NCBI RefSeq assembly: GCF_040196175.1
Contig: NZ_JBEFNF010000008.1
Coordinates: forward strand, 62,001 to 126,000
Direction: 5' to 3'
DNA length: 64,000 nucleotides
Source of the DNA: Halospina sp040196175
Lineage (GTDB): Bacteria; Pseudomonadota; Gammaproteobacteria; Pseudomonadales; Oleiphilaceae
How positions within the stretch are numbered: position 1 is the first letter of the stretch; every line of letters begins with the position of its first letter. Below the pieces are notes generated by a model. The model was given only the letters and a program-made list of their open reading frames with translations. It was not told the DNA's origin and ran no database searches. This document shows positions 7,147-15,310 of this stretch, in pieces. The translations under genes were made by a program, and so were the position numbers.

Positions 7147-8205
7147 ATGGGAACTGTAAGACGCACGATGCGGGCAATCACCGATCGGATCCGGATGCCG
7201 AGGCTGCGCCTCCCGGCCCGGGGCCTGGTCATGACGCCACTGGTTCTGGCACTGGCCATTGCGGTGGCGCTGTTTGTGATTTCGTTCTGGCCCAACGCCG
7301 CGCCTGAAGCGCCGAAGCAGGGTGCCATTGAGGAATCGTTCACGGCGCAATCCGATCAGGACAAGCCGCCGGTGGGCTATTACACCACGGAATCGCTGAT
7401 CCGCTCGTTGGACATCATCGTTAACAAGCGCGGTGGGTTCCTTTCCAATGACGTGCTGCCCCCGTTTGTGCTGATGGACAACATCGCGGCCTGGGAGACG
7501 GGCGCGATCCGCCAGGCGCGGGATCTGTCACTGGCGCTGCGTAATGACATTTCACGCGCTCAGTCGCAATCGAACGAGAATCCGAACCTGGTCCAGGCTC
7601 AGATCCTGCTGAACAACGACAGTGAGCGCTGGATCTTTCCCTCGGCGGAAAGTAAGTACAACGGCGCCATTGAGGAACTCAAGGCCTACCGCAAGGATTT
7701 GACGAACCCTGATACCAGCCGTGGGGATTTCTACGCCCGGGCGGACAACCTGGCCACAATCCTCGACCTGATGAACAAGCGCCTGGGCAGCATGTCCCAG
7801 AATCTGGCCGCCAGCGTGGCGGAGAACCGCCGGGCCACGATGCTGGCAAACGACCCCAATGCCGCTGCGGCCAAGGTCCAGCCGGTGGAGGACGTCAGCC
7901 AGACGCCGTGGATGCAGGTGGACAATGTGTTCTACCAGGCGCGCGGCACAACCTGGACGATGCTGGTCTACCTCAAGGCCCTCAAGCGCGATTTCCGCAG
8001 CGTACTGGAGGACAAGAACGCCATGATCAGCCTTGAGCAGATCATCCGCGAGCTGGAGTACACCCAGCGCTCGTTGACCAGCCCGATGGTGCTCAATGGC
8101 TCCCAGTTCGGGATCGTTCCCAACTATTCGCTGACGATGTCGTCTTACCTGACGCGCGCCAACGCCGGGCTCATCAACATCATCAGTCTGCTGCGCGACG
8201 GCTGA
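7147..8205 (+). CDS. DUF2333 family membrane-anchored protein
   Basis: 352-residue protein. A basic N-terminus (residues 1-28) precedes one hydrophobic segment (about 29-47, VMTPLVLALAIAVALFVISF), and a large, mainly helical domain presumably faces the periplasm. The run GYYTTESLIRSLDIIVNKRG and the ending SSYLTRANAGLINIISLLRD are characteristic of DUF2333, found in Pseudomonas, Marinobacter and relatives. Function is not established. The gene marks the return to ordinary chromosomal content after the accessory stretch. Confidence 0.82.
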   Translation: MGTVRRTMRAITDRIRMPRLRLPARGLVMTPLVLALAIAVALFVISFWPNAAPEAPKQGAIEESFTAQSDQDKPPVGYYTTESLIRSLDIIVNKRGGFLSNDVLPPFVLMDNIAAWETGAIRQARDLSLALRNDISRAQSQSNENPNLVQAQILLNNDSERWIFPSAESKYNGAIEELKAYRKDLTNPDTSRGDFYARADNLATILDLMNKRLGSMSQNLAASVAENRRATMLANDPNAAAAKVQPVEDVSQTPWMQVDNVFYQARGTTWTMLVYLKALKRDFRSVLEDKNAMISLEQIIRELEYTQRSLTSPMVLNGSQFGIVPNYSLTMSSYLTRANAGLINIISLLRDG

Positions 8206-8211
8206 CCGCCC

Positions 8212-8721
8212 TCAGGATTTGCCGAACAGGCGCTTCCAGAAGGGCCGTTTCGGCGCCGGGGTCTGATCCGCCGCAGTCTGGCGGGTCGCCTCGGGCTCAT
8301 GGCCCCGGGCACAGGCTTTCAACAGCTCCATGAGCATGGCATTGCTGAACCGGTAGGGGTTGAAGTCGGTGTTGTAGTGCTTCAGTAGCCGGGTGATTTC
8401 GTCTTCCACCGGCAGGTACTTCATGGACCAGTCCGGGAACATGCGGCTGTCGATCTCAACATAGGACAGGCACTGCACATCCCGGTGCCGATCGTCCTCG
8501 CTGATGCGGTTGTAACACGCATCCACCGCCTCGCGCTCACCTTCAAGGCACTGGAAGAAATAGCCGTTGCCGTAGTGGAGTACGCCCCCAACCCGCTGCC
8601 GTTTGTTATTGCGCCGGGATTCAGACAGGATCTGGCCGACGGCGACTTCCACACCGCCTTTCTCATTAGCCTTAAAAGTGGCTGTGCTTGCGTAGATCAG
8701 TCGAACCAGCGATCCGCTCAA
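8212..8721 (-). CDS. BLUF-domain blue-light sensor
   Basis: About 169 residues. The first 100 form a BLUF flavin domain: LVRLIYAS with the flavin-contacting Tyr, NNKRQRVGGVLHYGNGYFFQ with the conserved Asn and Gln, CLEGEREAV and SRMFPDWSMKYL. The key Tyr, Asn and Gln are present, so photochemistry should work. The C-terminal 70 residues are helical with a basic tail and no output domain, so it would signal by protein contact. There is no ATG; two TTG codons lie after GGAGG, and spacing favours the second (8719-8721). It lies downstream of, and on the same strand as, the WbpM-like gene. Confidence 0.85.
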   Translation of the reverse strand: MSGSLVRLIYASTATFKANEKGGVEVAVGQILSESRRNNKRQRVGGVLHYGNGYFFQCLEGEREAVDACYNRISEDDRHRDVQCLSYVEIDSRMFPDWSMKYLPVEDEITRLLKHYNTDFNPYRFSNAMLMELLKACARGHEPEATRQTAADQTPAPKRPFWKRLFGKS

Positions 8722-8823
8722 CAATACCTCCAGAGCACTGCTCTACCGTGAATGATTTCGTGCCGAACCATTACGCACGCTGCCCCTGCCAGGATCAGCC
8801 TGCTATGGGCTTCGTGCTCGACG

Positions 8824-10806
8824 CTATTCAAAAATGCGCCTCAGCGTCTCGCTGACATTGGCACCGTCACTCATGTGCAGGACCTCATCGCCACCGTTAC
8901 GCCAGACCAGATCGCAGACGCCGTCGTTGGGCTGGTAGCCGGTGTGTGCGACGCGCAGCAGCTCAACCACGCGCTCGCAGTCGAAGCCTCGACTGGCCAG
9001 CATCAGCTGTTCCAGCAACTCCTCCAATGAGGCCCAGTCCATGTCGCTTTCCCGTGCCTTCATGATGCGCGGGTGGGCGGTGCCTTGAGGGTTGTCGCCG
9101 ATCAGCAGCTCCTCATAGAGTTTCTCGCCGGGGCGCAGACCGCTGAAGACCACTTCAATGTCACCACGGGGGTTATCCTCGCTCTTCTCAGTAAGCCCCA
9201 TCAGGTGGATCATGCGCCGGGCCAGGTCGGCGATGCGCACCGGTTCGCCCATATCGAGCACGAACACTTCCCCACCCTCACCCATGGTGCCGGCTTGCAG
9301 GACCAGTTGGCTGGCCTCCGGGATCGTCATGAAATAACGCGTGATGTCCGGATGGGTCACGGTCACGGGCCCGCCACTGCGGATCTGTTCCCGGAACAGC
9401 GGCACCACGGAGCCCGAGGACCCCAGCACATTGCCAAAGCGCACCATGGAGAAGACGGTGTGCCTCTGGCGCCGCGCCAGCCCCTGCAGGACCAGCTCAG
9501 CCAGACGCTTGCTCGCGCCCATGACGTTGGTGGGCCGCACGGCTTTGTCCGTGGAGATCAGAACGAACTGTTCCACGCCCGCGGCGATGGCGGATTCGGC
9601 GGCGTACCAGGTGCCAAAGACGTTGTTCTGCACCCCCTCGACCACGTTCTGCTCGACCAGTGGCACGTGCTTGTAGGCGGCGGCATGGTAGACAATGTTC
9701 ACTCCGAACCCACGCATCACGCATTCGCAACGGCGCCGGTGGGTGACGCTGCCCAGAAGCGGGTGGATGGGGATCTCGAGTTCCTCGTTCTCACAGATGG
9801 TGTGCAGTTCGCGCTCCGTGCTGTAGAGCGCGAACTCAGACTGCTCGAACAGCACCAGCCCCGCGGGCTCCTGCCTCAGGATCTGGCGGCACAGCTCAGA
9901 GCCGATGGAGCCACCTGCGCCGGTGACCATGACCACCTTGCCGCTAAGCGATTCCGCCACCTCCTCATTACGGTAGCGCACCGGGTCGCGCCCGAGCAGA
10001 TCATCAATAGCCAGATCCCGCACATCGCTGATCCGGGCCTGGCCGGTCACCAGTTCCGTTACCGAGGGCACCGTCTGCACCGGCACGGGCAGGTCCTCAA
10101 GATCACTCAGCAGCTGACGGCGATCCACCACCGCGCGCTCATCAATCGCCAGCAGGATCCGTTCCGCCTGGTGCTTATGCACCGCCTTGCGGGCATGGCC
10201 CAGGTCATAGACCGGCAGCGCGTTGATCGTGGTACTGTGGTTATCAGGTTCCAGGCTGATAAAGGCGACAGGCCGATACTCGATGCCTTGGCTCAACGCG
10301 GAGGCCAGCTGCAGGCCGGTCTCGCCGGCGCCCACGATCAGCACCGGCATCTTGCTCAAATGGCGCGGGCGGTTAAGCACGGTGCGCACACTGAAGCGGG
10401 TACCGGTAACGAACAGGAACGCCAGCGCGCCGTAGAGAAACGGAACCGAACGGGGCATGGCCACCTGCAGCACAAAGGCCGTGGCGATGAGGATGAGTGC
10501 CGAGCCGGTGATCCCGGCCAGAACAGTAACCAGAGCCCGTTCACTCAGATAACGGATGACCGCCCGGTAAAGCCCGAGCCGTGCAAACAGGAAGATGGTC
10601 GCCCCGGCCGTAACGGCGAACAGCACCCAGTAAGCCGGGGCATCAAACCGGAACAGCGTCTCGTAGCGCAGGGAAAAAGCCGCCCAGAGGGAAAACAGGA
10701 CAAAAAGCGCATCCGAGATGACAGAGACAAACCGTTTATGGGGTCGCTCCAACGCCGCAAAGCGCGCGAAGATATGGCGGAAAACGGATTTGAGACGTCC
10801 AGTCAT
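8824..10806 (-). CDS. WbpM/CapD-like membrane nucleotide-sugar 4,6-dehydratase
   Basis: 660-residue enzyme that makes 4-keto-6-deoxy sugars from UDP-GlcNAc for O-antigen, capsule or glycan synthesis. The N-terminal third has four to five membrane segments and a CoA-binding-like domain (LIVGAGETGLQLASAL). The C-terminal catalytic SDR domain has GAGGSIGSELCRQI, HAAAYKHVPLVE, ISTDKAVRPTNVMGASKR (Met in place of the usual Tyr, as in long WbpM/FlaA1-type members) and GLRPGEKLYEELL. The start is supported by AAAGGA eight bases upstream. It is divergent from the rhodanese gene and belongs functionally with the transferase at 909. Confidence 0.9.
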   Translation of the reverse strand: MTGRLKSVFRHIFARFAALERPHKRFVSVISDALFVLFSLWAAFSLRYETLFRFDAPAYWVLFAVTAGATIFLFARLGLYRAVIRYLSERALVTVLAGITGSALILIATAFVLQVAMPRSVPFLYGALAFLFVTGTRFSVRTVLNRPRHLSKMPVLIVGAGETGLQLASALSQGIEYRPVAFISLEPDNHSTTINALPVYDLGHARKAVHKHQAERILLAIDERAVVDRRQLLSDLEDLPVPVQTVPSVTELVTGQARISDVRDLAIDDLLGRDPVRYRNEEVAESLSGKVVMVTGAGGSIGSELCRQILRQEPAGLVLFEQSEFALYSTERELHTICENEELEIPIHPLLGSVTHRRRCECVMRGFGVNIVYHAAAYKHVPLVEQNVVEGVQNNVFGTWYAAESAIAAGVEQFVLISTDKAVRPTNVMGASKRLAELVLQGLARRQRHTVFSMVRFGNVLGSSGSVVPLFREQIRSGGPVTVTHPDITRYFMTIPEASQLVLQAGTMGEGGEVFVLDMGEPVRIADLARRMIHLMGLTEKSEDNPRGDIEVVFSGLRPGEKLYEELLIGDNPQGTAHPRIMKARESDMDWASLEELLEQLMLASRGFDCERVVELLRVAHTGYQPNDGVCDLVWRNGGDEVLHMSDGANVSETLRRIFE

Positions 10807-10938
10807 GCGCAGATCCTTTCAACTGTTTTCAACAGTATAACAACAACTGGCGCTGTCGCTTTGAAACAGCCCGTACAGACAATCATTGATGACGATTATC
10901 CACATTCTGCGGCGGCTTGCCCACTGAGGAGACTACGG

Positions 10939-10971
10939 ATGACCAGTGACGCACCCGCGCCTTTACATTAG
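10939..10971 (+). CDS. Possible 10-residue leader peptide before rhodanese gene
   Basis: A 10-codon frame (MTSDAPAPLH) begins seven bases after GAGGAG and ends 33 bp before the rhodanese start. The good ribosome site suggests real translation, but the frame is short and could be chance. No regulatory repeat of one amino acid is visible. Confidence 0.25.
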   Translation: MTSDAPAPLH

Positions 10972-11004
10972 AATAATCTAAATAGACTAACGAGGAGCCA
11001 GCTG

Positions 11005-11364
11005 ATGAGCATTCGATCCCTTCCCGAGATCGTTGGAGAGACCAAAGCAAACCTGCGCTGTCTCACGCCACAGGCGGCACGCGACATGCTCGCGGATCAG
11101 CCTGAGGCGCTGGTGATCGACGTGCGCGAACCTTTAGAGGTGAGCGAGAAACAGGCCGCCGGCACCATCAATCTGCCGCGCGGCGTTCTGGAGATGAAGA
11201 TTCCGGAATACACCACGGACCCCGAGACACCGATCTTCCTCCACTGTGCCACCGGTGGCCGGGCGGCGCTGGCGGCGGAGGCGCTCGAGCGCATGGGGTT
11301 CCGCCATGTCAGCATTATCGACTGCAGTTGCGACGAGGTCATGCAGGCTCTGGGCGCTGCCTGA
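11005..11364 (+). CDS. Single-domain rhodanese
   Basis: 119-residue sulfurtransferase-like protein. The rhodanese fold is shown by ALVIDVREPLEV and the active loop HCATGGRAALAAEALERMGF, with the catalytic Cys followed by a TGGRA loop of single-domain type. Rhodaneses carry persulfide sulfur on this Cys. It is convergent with, and two bases from, a Crp/Fnr-type regulator; such pairs are frequent and often respond to nitrosative or sulfur stress. The ATG follows AACGAGGAG. An imperfect TTGATnnnnATCAA-like site at about 10888-10901 may be an Fnr/Dnr site. Confidence 0.9.
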   Translation: MSIRSLPEIVGETKANLRCLTPQAARDMLADQPEALVIDVREPLEVSEKQAAGTINLPRGVLEMKIPEYTTDPETPIFLHCATGGRAALAAEALERMGFRHVSIIDCSCDEVMQALGAA

Positions 11365-11366
11365 GG

Positions 11367-12113
11367 TTAGCGGCAGCGCTCTTCCAGCGCGCGACGGTCC
11401 GGAATGAACAACCGACCGCGCCGGAGCTCGAACACACCCTCATCGGCCATGTCCCGCATCAGCCGGGAGAGGGTCTCCGGCTGCATCGCCAGGCGGGTGG
11501 CGATCTGGTTCTGGGGTAGCGGCAGCTCCACTTCGATGTTGTAGCGCTGGCTCTCCGGCACAAACTGCAGCAGGTAACGCATCACGCGCTGTACGCCGCG
11601 GCGCACCGTCATCACTTCCAGATCCTGAAAACGCTGCACCATGCGCGAGGCATACTGGCGCAGCAGCAGCTGGCTGTATTCCGGGTTGCGATTAAGCACT
11701 TCCCGGAACCTGGCCGTGGGGATCGCCAGTAATTCCGTTCGCCGCAAAGGCTCGGCATAGGCCACGTACCGGGCCGGGTCGGCGTAGATCATCACATCCG
11801 CAAACACCTCCCCGGAGCCGTGGCTGTCCAGGGTGCGCTCCTGGCCGGAGGGATCAAGCCGATATAAACGCAACCGGCCACTGATGACGTAAAAGAATTC
11901 GTAGGCCGGTGAGTCCTGCTCGTACAGCACCTGGCCGCGACGCAGCTGTACCAGGCGCACACTGTCAGCCAGATCCTCAAAGTCGGCTCTGGAAAGACCA
12001 TTGAACAGCGGATGCTGGCCGAGAAGGGCCATGCCAGAGCCGGGGTTGCGGCACCGCTGTTCCTGCCTGGGTGGTGCGACTGTTTCGGTTTCTTCGCTCA
12101 TACAGTCATTCAT
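11367..12113 (-). CDS. Crp/Fnr-family regulator without Fe-S cysteines (Dnr-like)
   Basis: 248-residue transcription factor. A cyclic-nucleotide-fold sensor (about 30-150, QVLYEQDSPAYEFFYVISGR) leads through a dimer helix to a C-terminal helix-turn-helix, NQIATRLAMQPETLSRLMRD. The N-terminal four-Cys cluster of Fnr/Anr is missing, so it would not sense oxygen by an iron-sulfur cluster; Dnr-type members sense NO through haem. The QPETLSR recognition helix is like that of Dnr/Fnr. A TAACGCGTTA palindrome about 30 bp upstream (12144-12153) could be an operator. Convergent with the rhodanese gene. Confidence 0.85.
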   Translation of the reverse strand: MNDCMSEETETVAPPRQEQRCRNPGSGMALLGQHPLFNGLSRADFEDLADSVRLVQLRRGQVLYEQDSPAYEFFYVISGRLRLYRLDPSGQERTLDSHGSGEVFADVMIYADPARYVAYAEPLRRTELLAIPTARFREVLNRNPEYSQLLLRQYASRMVQRFQDLEVMTVRRGVQRVMRYLLQFVPESQRYNIEVELPLPQNQIATRLAMQPETLSRLMRDMADEGVFELRRGRLFIPDRRALEERCR

Positions 12114-12263
12114 GCCGTAGAATCAGCCCGCACAGGAAAGTTATAACGCGTTAATCAGACTAGCAGTCAGCCCCAATCCTGACTCTTGCTCCGATGGCTG
12201 ATCCGTCTATCCCGGAATGGGTAAACGTGGGACACCACAGGACTTTATGATAGGGTTTCAATT

Positions 12264-12839
12264 ATGTCGGATAATCCCAACCCCCAGGGCAAGGGCCTGC
12301 GACCGGTTCTGGCTTTCCTTGAAGAAAGCCGGGCACCAGCACTCATGGCCCAGCCCAAGCAGATCAAGCAGATTTCACTCGAGCTGTTCACGTCGCTGTT
12401 CGTGCTGGAGAGTGACTTCAAGTTCAAGCCCGTGCGTGGCAACAGCTATTGGCTCTACCAGAAGAACGGCCGGTTCTGGCTCTCGCCCATCCGCCCGGAT
12501 GAGTGGAATGAACGAGTCTACGGCCGCTACATCGGTGAGTGTGAGCTGCATGAGGATATGACCTGGTCGCTGGAGATGTGCGAGGAGGCCGCGGCGGACG
12601 AGCAGCTGATGGCCAGCCTGGAGCAGCGCTGGGCGTCGTTCGAAGAAGCCATGGAGGAATCCGAAACGGTGGAGGACGCGCTGCCGCGCTATCAGGGGCA
12701 GATGCCGTTCTACCAGCGTGCCTACGCTTTCGCCCTGGCCCATTCTCTGCGTGCCTCCATGCAGGGCTCAGGCATTCAGGCACTGACCTACCACGAGGCT
12801 CAGGCACAGCTGCCGGATGATTCAGGGGCCGACGCGTAG
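12264..12839 (+). CDS. DUF2452 family protein
   Basis: 191-residue soluble protein with the features of DUF2452: an N-terminal NPQGKGLRPVLAFLEESR, IKQISLELFTSLFVLESDFK, a YWLYQKNGRFWLSPIRPDEW core and an acidic C-terminal half. Function is not known. No signal peptide or membrane segment. It stands alone, divergent from the Crp/Fnr regulator. No strong ribosome site precedes the ATG, but the family normally begins near this point. Confidence 0.75.
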   Translation: MSDNPNPQGKGLRPVLAFLEESRAPALMAQPKQIKQISLELFTSLFVLESDFKFKPVRGNSYWLYQKNGRFWLSPIRPDEWNERVYGRYIGECELHEDMTWSLEMCEEAAADEQLMASLEQRWASFEEAMEESETVEDALPRYQGQMPFYQRAYAFALAHSLRASMQGSGIQALTYHEAQAQLPDDSGADA

Positions 12840-12913
12840 CCGCATTTCCTGATGCGGCCGTATGTTTCCGATTTGAAACAAGCGCCAGACAAAGGTAGCC
12901 TGCAAGGCGACCA

Positions 12914-12988
12914 TGGGGCTGGAAGCCCCAATCATAACTTCACAACTGGCACCGCTCGCGGGCGCACCCGCGCTTAGCCGCAAGCGGC
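12914..12988 (+). promoter_or_regulatory. GC-rich multi-hairpin leader before kinase gene
   Basis: Three perfect hairpins lie in the 5' region of the PfkB gene: TGGGGCT/AGCCCCA (12914-12930), CGCGGG/CCCGCG (12957-12972) and GCCGC/GCGGC (12977-12988). The ribosome site AAGGAGA follows at about 13000. No T-run follows any of them, so simple terminators are unlikely. A structured leader or riboswitch-like element is possible; I could not match it to a known class. Confidence 0.4.
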
Positions 12989-13011
12989 GCAGGGAACCAA
13001 GGAGACTACCG

Positions 13012-13944
13012 ATGACAGCACTGATCTGTGGATCGTTCGCTTACGACACCATCATGACCTTTGATGGCAAATTCAAGGATCACATCATGCCGGATCGCGT
13101 TCACATGCTGAACGTGGCCTTCATGGTACCGGACCTGCAGCGCAACTTTGGCGGTACCGCCGGCAACATCATCTACAACATGAACCTGCTGGGTGGCGAT
13201 GGTCTGGCCATGGGCACCGTCGGCGCCGACTTCGGCAGCTACCGTGACTGGCTGAACAAGCACGGCATCAATGACAAGTACGTGACGACCATTGATTCCG
13301 AGTACTGCGCTCAGGCCTACATCACCACGGACATGGAAGACAACCAGATCACGGCCTTCCACCCGGGCGCCATGAACCATGCGCACACCCAGAGCGTGCC
13401 CACGGGCCAGGGCATCAAGATGGGCATTGTTGCGCCGGACGGGCGCGACGGCATGATTGAGCACGCGCGCCAGTTCGCGGAGGCGGGCATTCCGTTCATG
13501 TTCGATCCGGGCCAGGGCCTGCCGATGTTCGATGGCAATGATCTGGAGTGGTTCGTTGAGAAAGCCACCTGGGTTGCCGTGAACGACTACGAGGCGGGCA
13601 TGCTGGAAGAGAAGACGGGCCTGAGCCGCCAGCAGATTGGTGATAAGGTTGAGGCGCTGATCGTGACGCTGGGCGGCGATGGTTCCGTGATCTATGCCGA
13701 TGAGGAGGTTCACGTGGAGCCGGTGAAGCCGGCCGCCATCAAGGACCCGACGGGTTGTGGCGATGCTTACCGCGCGGCGCTGCTCACCGGTCTGAGTGAA
13801 GGCAAGGACTGGAAGACCGCGGGCCGCATGGCGTCACTGATGGGCTCCATCAAGGTCGCCAGCACCGGGCCGCAGAACCATTCGCTGACGCGTGATGAGT
13901 TTGCGAAGCAGTTCAAGGAGGCTTTTGGGGTGGCGCTGGACTGA
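13012..13944 (+). CDS. PfkB-family carbohydrate/nucleoside kinase (adenosine-kinase-like)
   Basis: 310-residue ATP-dependent kinase of the ribokinase/PfkB family. It opens with MTALICGSFAYDTIMTFDGK; substrate-site segment NFGGTAGNIIYNMNLLGGD and the C-terminal DPTGCGDAYRAALLTGLSEG, with the catalytic Asp and anion hole, are intact. Gammaproteobacterial members of this form are annotated as adenosine kinase or carbohydrate kinase, so the substrate (adenosine versus a sugar) is not certain. The ATG at 13012 was chosen because AAGGAGA precedes it; the frame extends further upstream only through structured leader sequence. A terminator follows at 13973. Confidence 0.85.
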   Translation: MTALICGSFAYDTIMTFDGKFKDHIMPDRVHMLNVAFMVPDLQRNFGGTAGNIIYNMNLLGGDGLAMGTVGADFGSYRDWLNKHGINDKYVTTIDSEYCAQAYITTDMEDNQITAFHPGAMNHAHTQSVPTGQGIKMGIVAPDGRDGMIEHARQFAEAGIPFMFDPGQGLPMFDGNDLEWFVEKATWVAVNDYEAGMLEEKTGLSRQQIGDKVEALIVTLGGDGSVIYADEEVHVEPVKPAAIKDPTGCGDAYRAALLTGLSEGKDWKTAGRMASLMGSIKVASTGPQNHSLTRDEFAKQFKEAFGVALD

Positions 13945-13972
13945 TCGTCCGCTCTACCTTTTAAGCTTTTGG

Positions 13973-14001
13973 AAATGCCCGGCCTTGTGCTGGGCATTTT
14001 T
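13973..14001 (+). terminator. Rho-independent terminator of PfkB gene
   Basis: Stem AAATGCCC / GGGCATTT with an 11-nt loop, running into a five-T stretch, 29 bp after the kinase stop. Confidence 0.85.
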
Positions 14002-14020
14002 GATTTGGTTGCCTGCGGCT

Positions 14021-14120
14021 GGGAGGGGGAACCCTTTCCGGGACCGCTGTGAACCCATCCATGGGCGCTGGCGCGATGGCATCCCTGCCATCGAGCCTCC
14101 CGGATAGGATTCCCCCTCCC
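14021..14120. repeat. 100-nt nested-hairpin element (copy A)
   Basis: Outer arms of 23 nt (14021-14043 and 14098-14120) pair with two mismatches, beginning GGGAGGGGGAA and ending TTCCCCCTCCC. Inside are a CCCATCCATGGG palindrome (14054-14065) and the hairpin CGATGGCATCCCTGCCATCG (14074-14093). The element at 22207-22320 has the same plan in the opposite orientation with a shared CATCCCTG loop. It lies in the convergent gap between the kinase and radical SAM genes. Confidence 0.75.
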
Positions 14121-14128
14121 ATCCTTGA

Positions 14129-15085
14129 TCAGCCGGAACAACTGGCGCCGCCGAGGACGCAGAATTTGGCGCAGTGGGGGTGGTTGAGGGGGACTTCCTG
14201 GAAGCTTTCGCTCAGGGTCTGGCCCAGTTCGAATTCGGGCTGGTACGGCAGCAGGGTGCAGGGGACGACCACGGGGTGGTCGGCGCCCTTACGCTTGATG
14301 ACCATGCGGGAGCTGGCGCACATCTGGTCGTCTGGCGACACTTTGAGTTTGCGCCAGCAGTCGGTGGTGATCTCGGGTACGTCCACCCGCTCGTCCATTT
14401 CCGGGAACAGCACCACCTGATGCCGGTTCCAGGCGTCCATCTGGATGCCTTCGCGCTCAAACAGGCGTGCAAAACCGGCGCGCATCTGTTCCTCGGTCTC
14501 GCCGGAGAACAGACGCCCGGCAATGTCGAGATGGAACCCATGGCTGCTGAGCCACTGCATGCCCTGGATCGCCGGATCCCAGGAGCGCTTGCCGCGCTCC
14601 TGCTCGTGTACATCCTTGCTGTAGTGATCGATGGAGATGCGCATGGTCAGGCGCTCGCCGTACTGCTTATGCACCGCCAGCAACGGCTCGCTCACTTTCA
14701 TCATCGGCTTCATGGCATTGGTCAGCACCATCACCTCATAGCCCCTCCGCAGCACCTCGTCGAGGATCGGCACCATATCGGGGTTCATGAACGGTTCACC
14801 GCCGGTGAACGCAATAGTCTGCGTCCCCAGCCCTTCCCGCTCAATCTCATCCAGATACGTCGCCACCTCGCCCACGCTGATGTAGACCAGGCTGTCGTTC
14901 GTGGGCGAGGACTCGATGTAGCAGTGCTCACAGGTCAGATTGCACAGGGTACCGGTGCAGAACCAAAGGGTCTCCAGCTTCACCAGGTGCACACTCGCCC
15001 GCGGCTCCCCGTCCGCAGTCGTCCACGAGTCCCGGAACTTACGCGGATCCAGCAGTTTCAGCGGTTGAGCGACGGTCTCTTCCAT
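14129..15085 (-). CDS. Radical SAM enzyme with C-terminal Cys-rich tail
   Basis: 318 residues. The radical SAM cluster motif CNLTCEHC (C-x3-C-x2-C) is followed by the SAM-binding FTGGEPFMNPD. The C-terminal third has further cysteines (DDQMCASS, VVPCTLL and HPHCAKFCVLGGASCSG at the very end), consistent with an auxiliary Fe-S site like a SPASM/twitch domain. The substrate is unknown. The start at 15085 has AGGAAT upstream; an ATG 22 codons earlier lacks a ribosome site. No precursor-peptide gene is visible nearby, so a peptide-modifying role is not supported. Confidence 0.8.
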   Translation of the reverse strand: MEETVAQPLKLLDPRKFRDSWTTADGEPRASVHLVKLETLWFCTGTLCNLTCEHCYIESSPTNDSLVYISVGEVATYLDEIEREGLGTQTIAFTGGEPFMNPDMVPILDEVLRRGYEVMVLTNAMKPMMKVSEPLLAVHKQYGERLTMRISIDHYSKDVHEQERGKRSWDPAIQGMQWLSSHGFHLDIAGRLFSGETEEQMRAGFARLFEREGIQMDAWNRHQVVLFPEMDERVDVPEITTDCWRKLKVSPDDQMCASSRMVIKRKGADHPVVVPCTLLPYQPEFELGQTLSESFQEVPLNHPHCAKFCVLGGASCSG

Positions 15086-15310
15086 TATCGATTCCTGTTC
15101 TGTTCCTGACTTCTCTGATTTCTCATACGCACCAGACAGTGTGTGGACCATGATGTTACAGAATCGGCGCGGGCCGTTATACTCTGCTTTTGCTCAACTC
15201 AGATACTGGCATTGCCTCTGAATACATGGAGGAGAGCATCCACCCACCCTTTCCAGCGTTAGACTTTCAGAATCACTTTCCATGCCACAACCGAATTCCA
15301 GGAAAAACCC

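Noticed and set aside
9073..10971. A 632-codon frame antisense to the WbpM-like gene
   Set aside because: Composition (His/Gln/Arg-rich, no domain) is that of the complement of a GC-rich gene; the opposite strand encodes a complete, motif-rich dehydratase.
14129..15085. Radical SAM gene as part of a modified-peptide cluster
   Set aside because: No short precursor gene, transporter or peptidase is adjacent; neighbours are a kinase and an enoyl-CoA hydratase.
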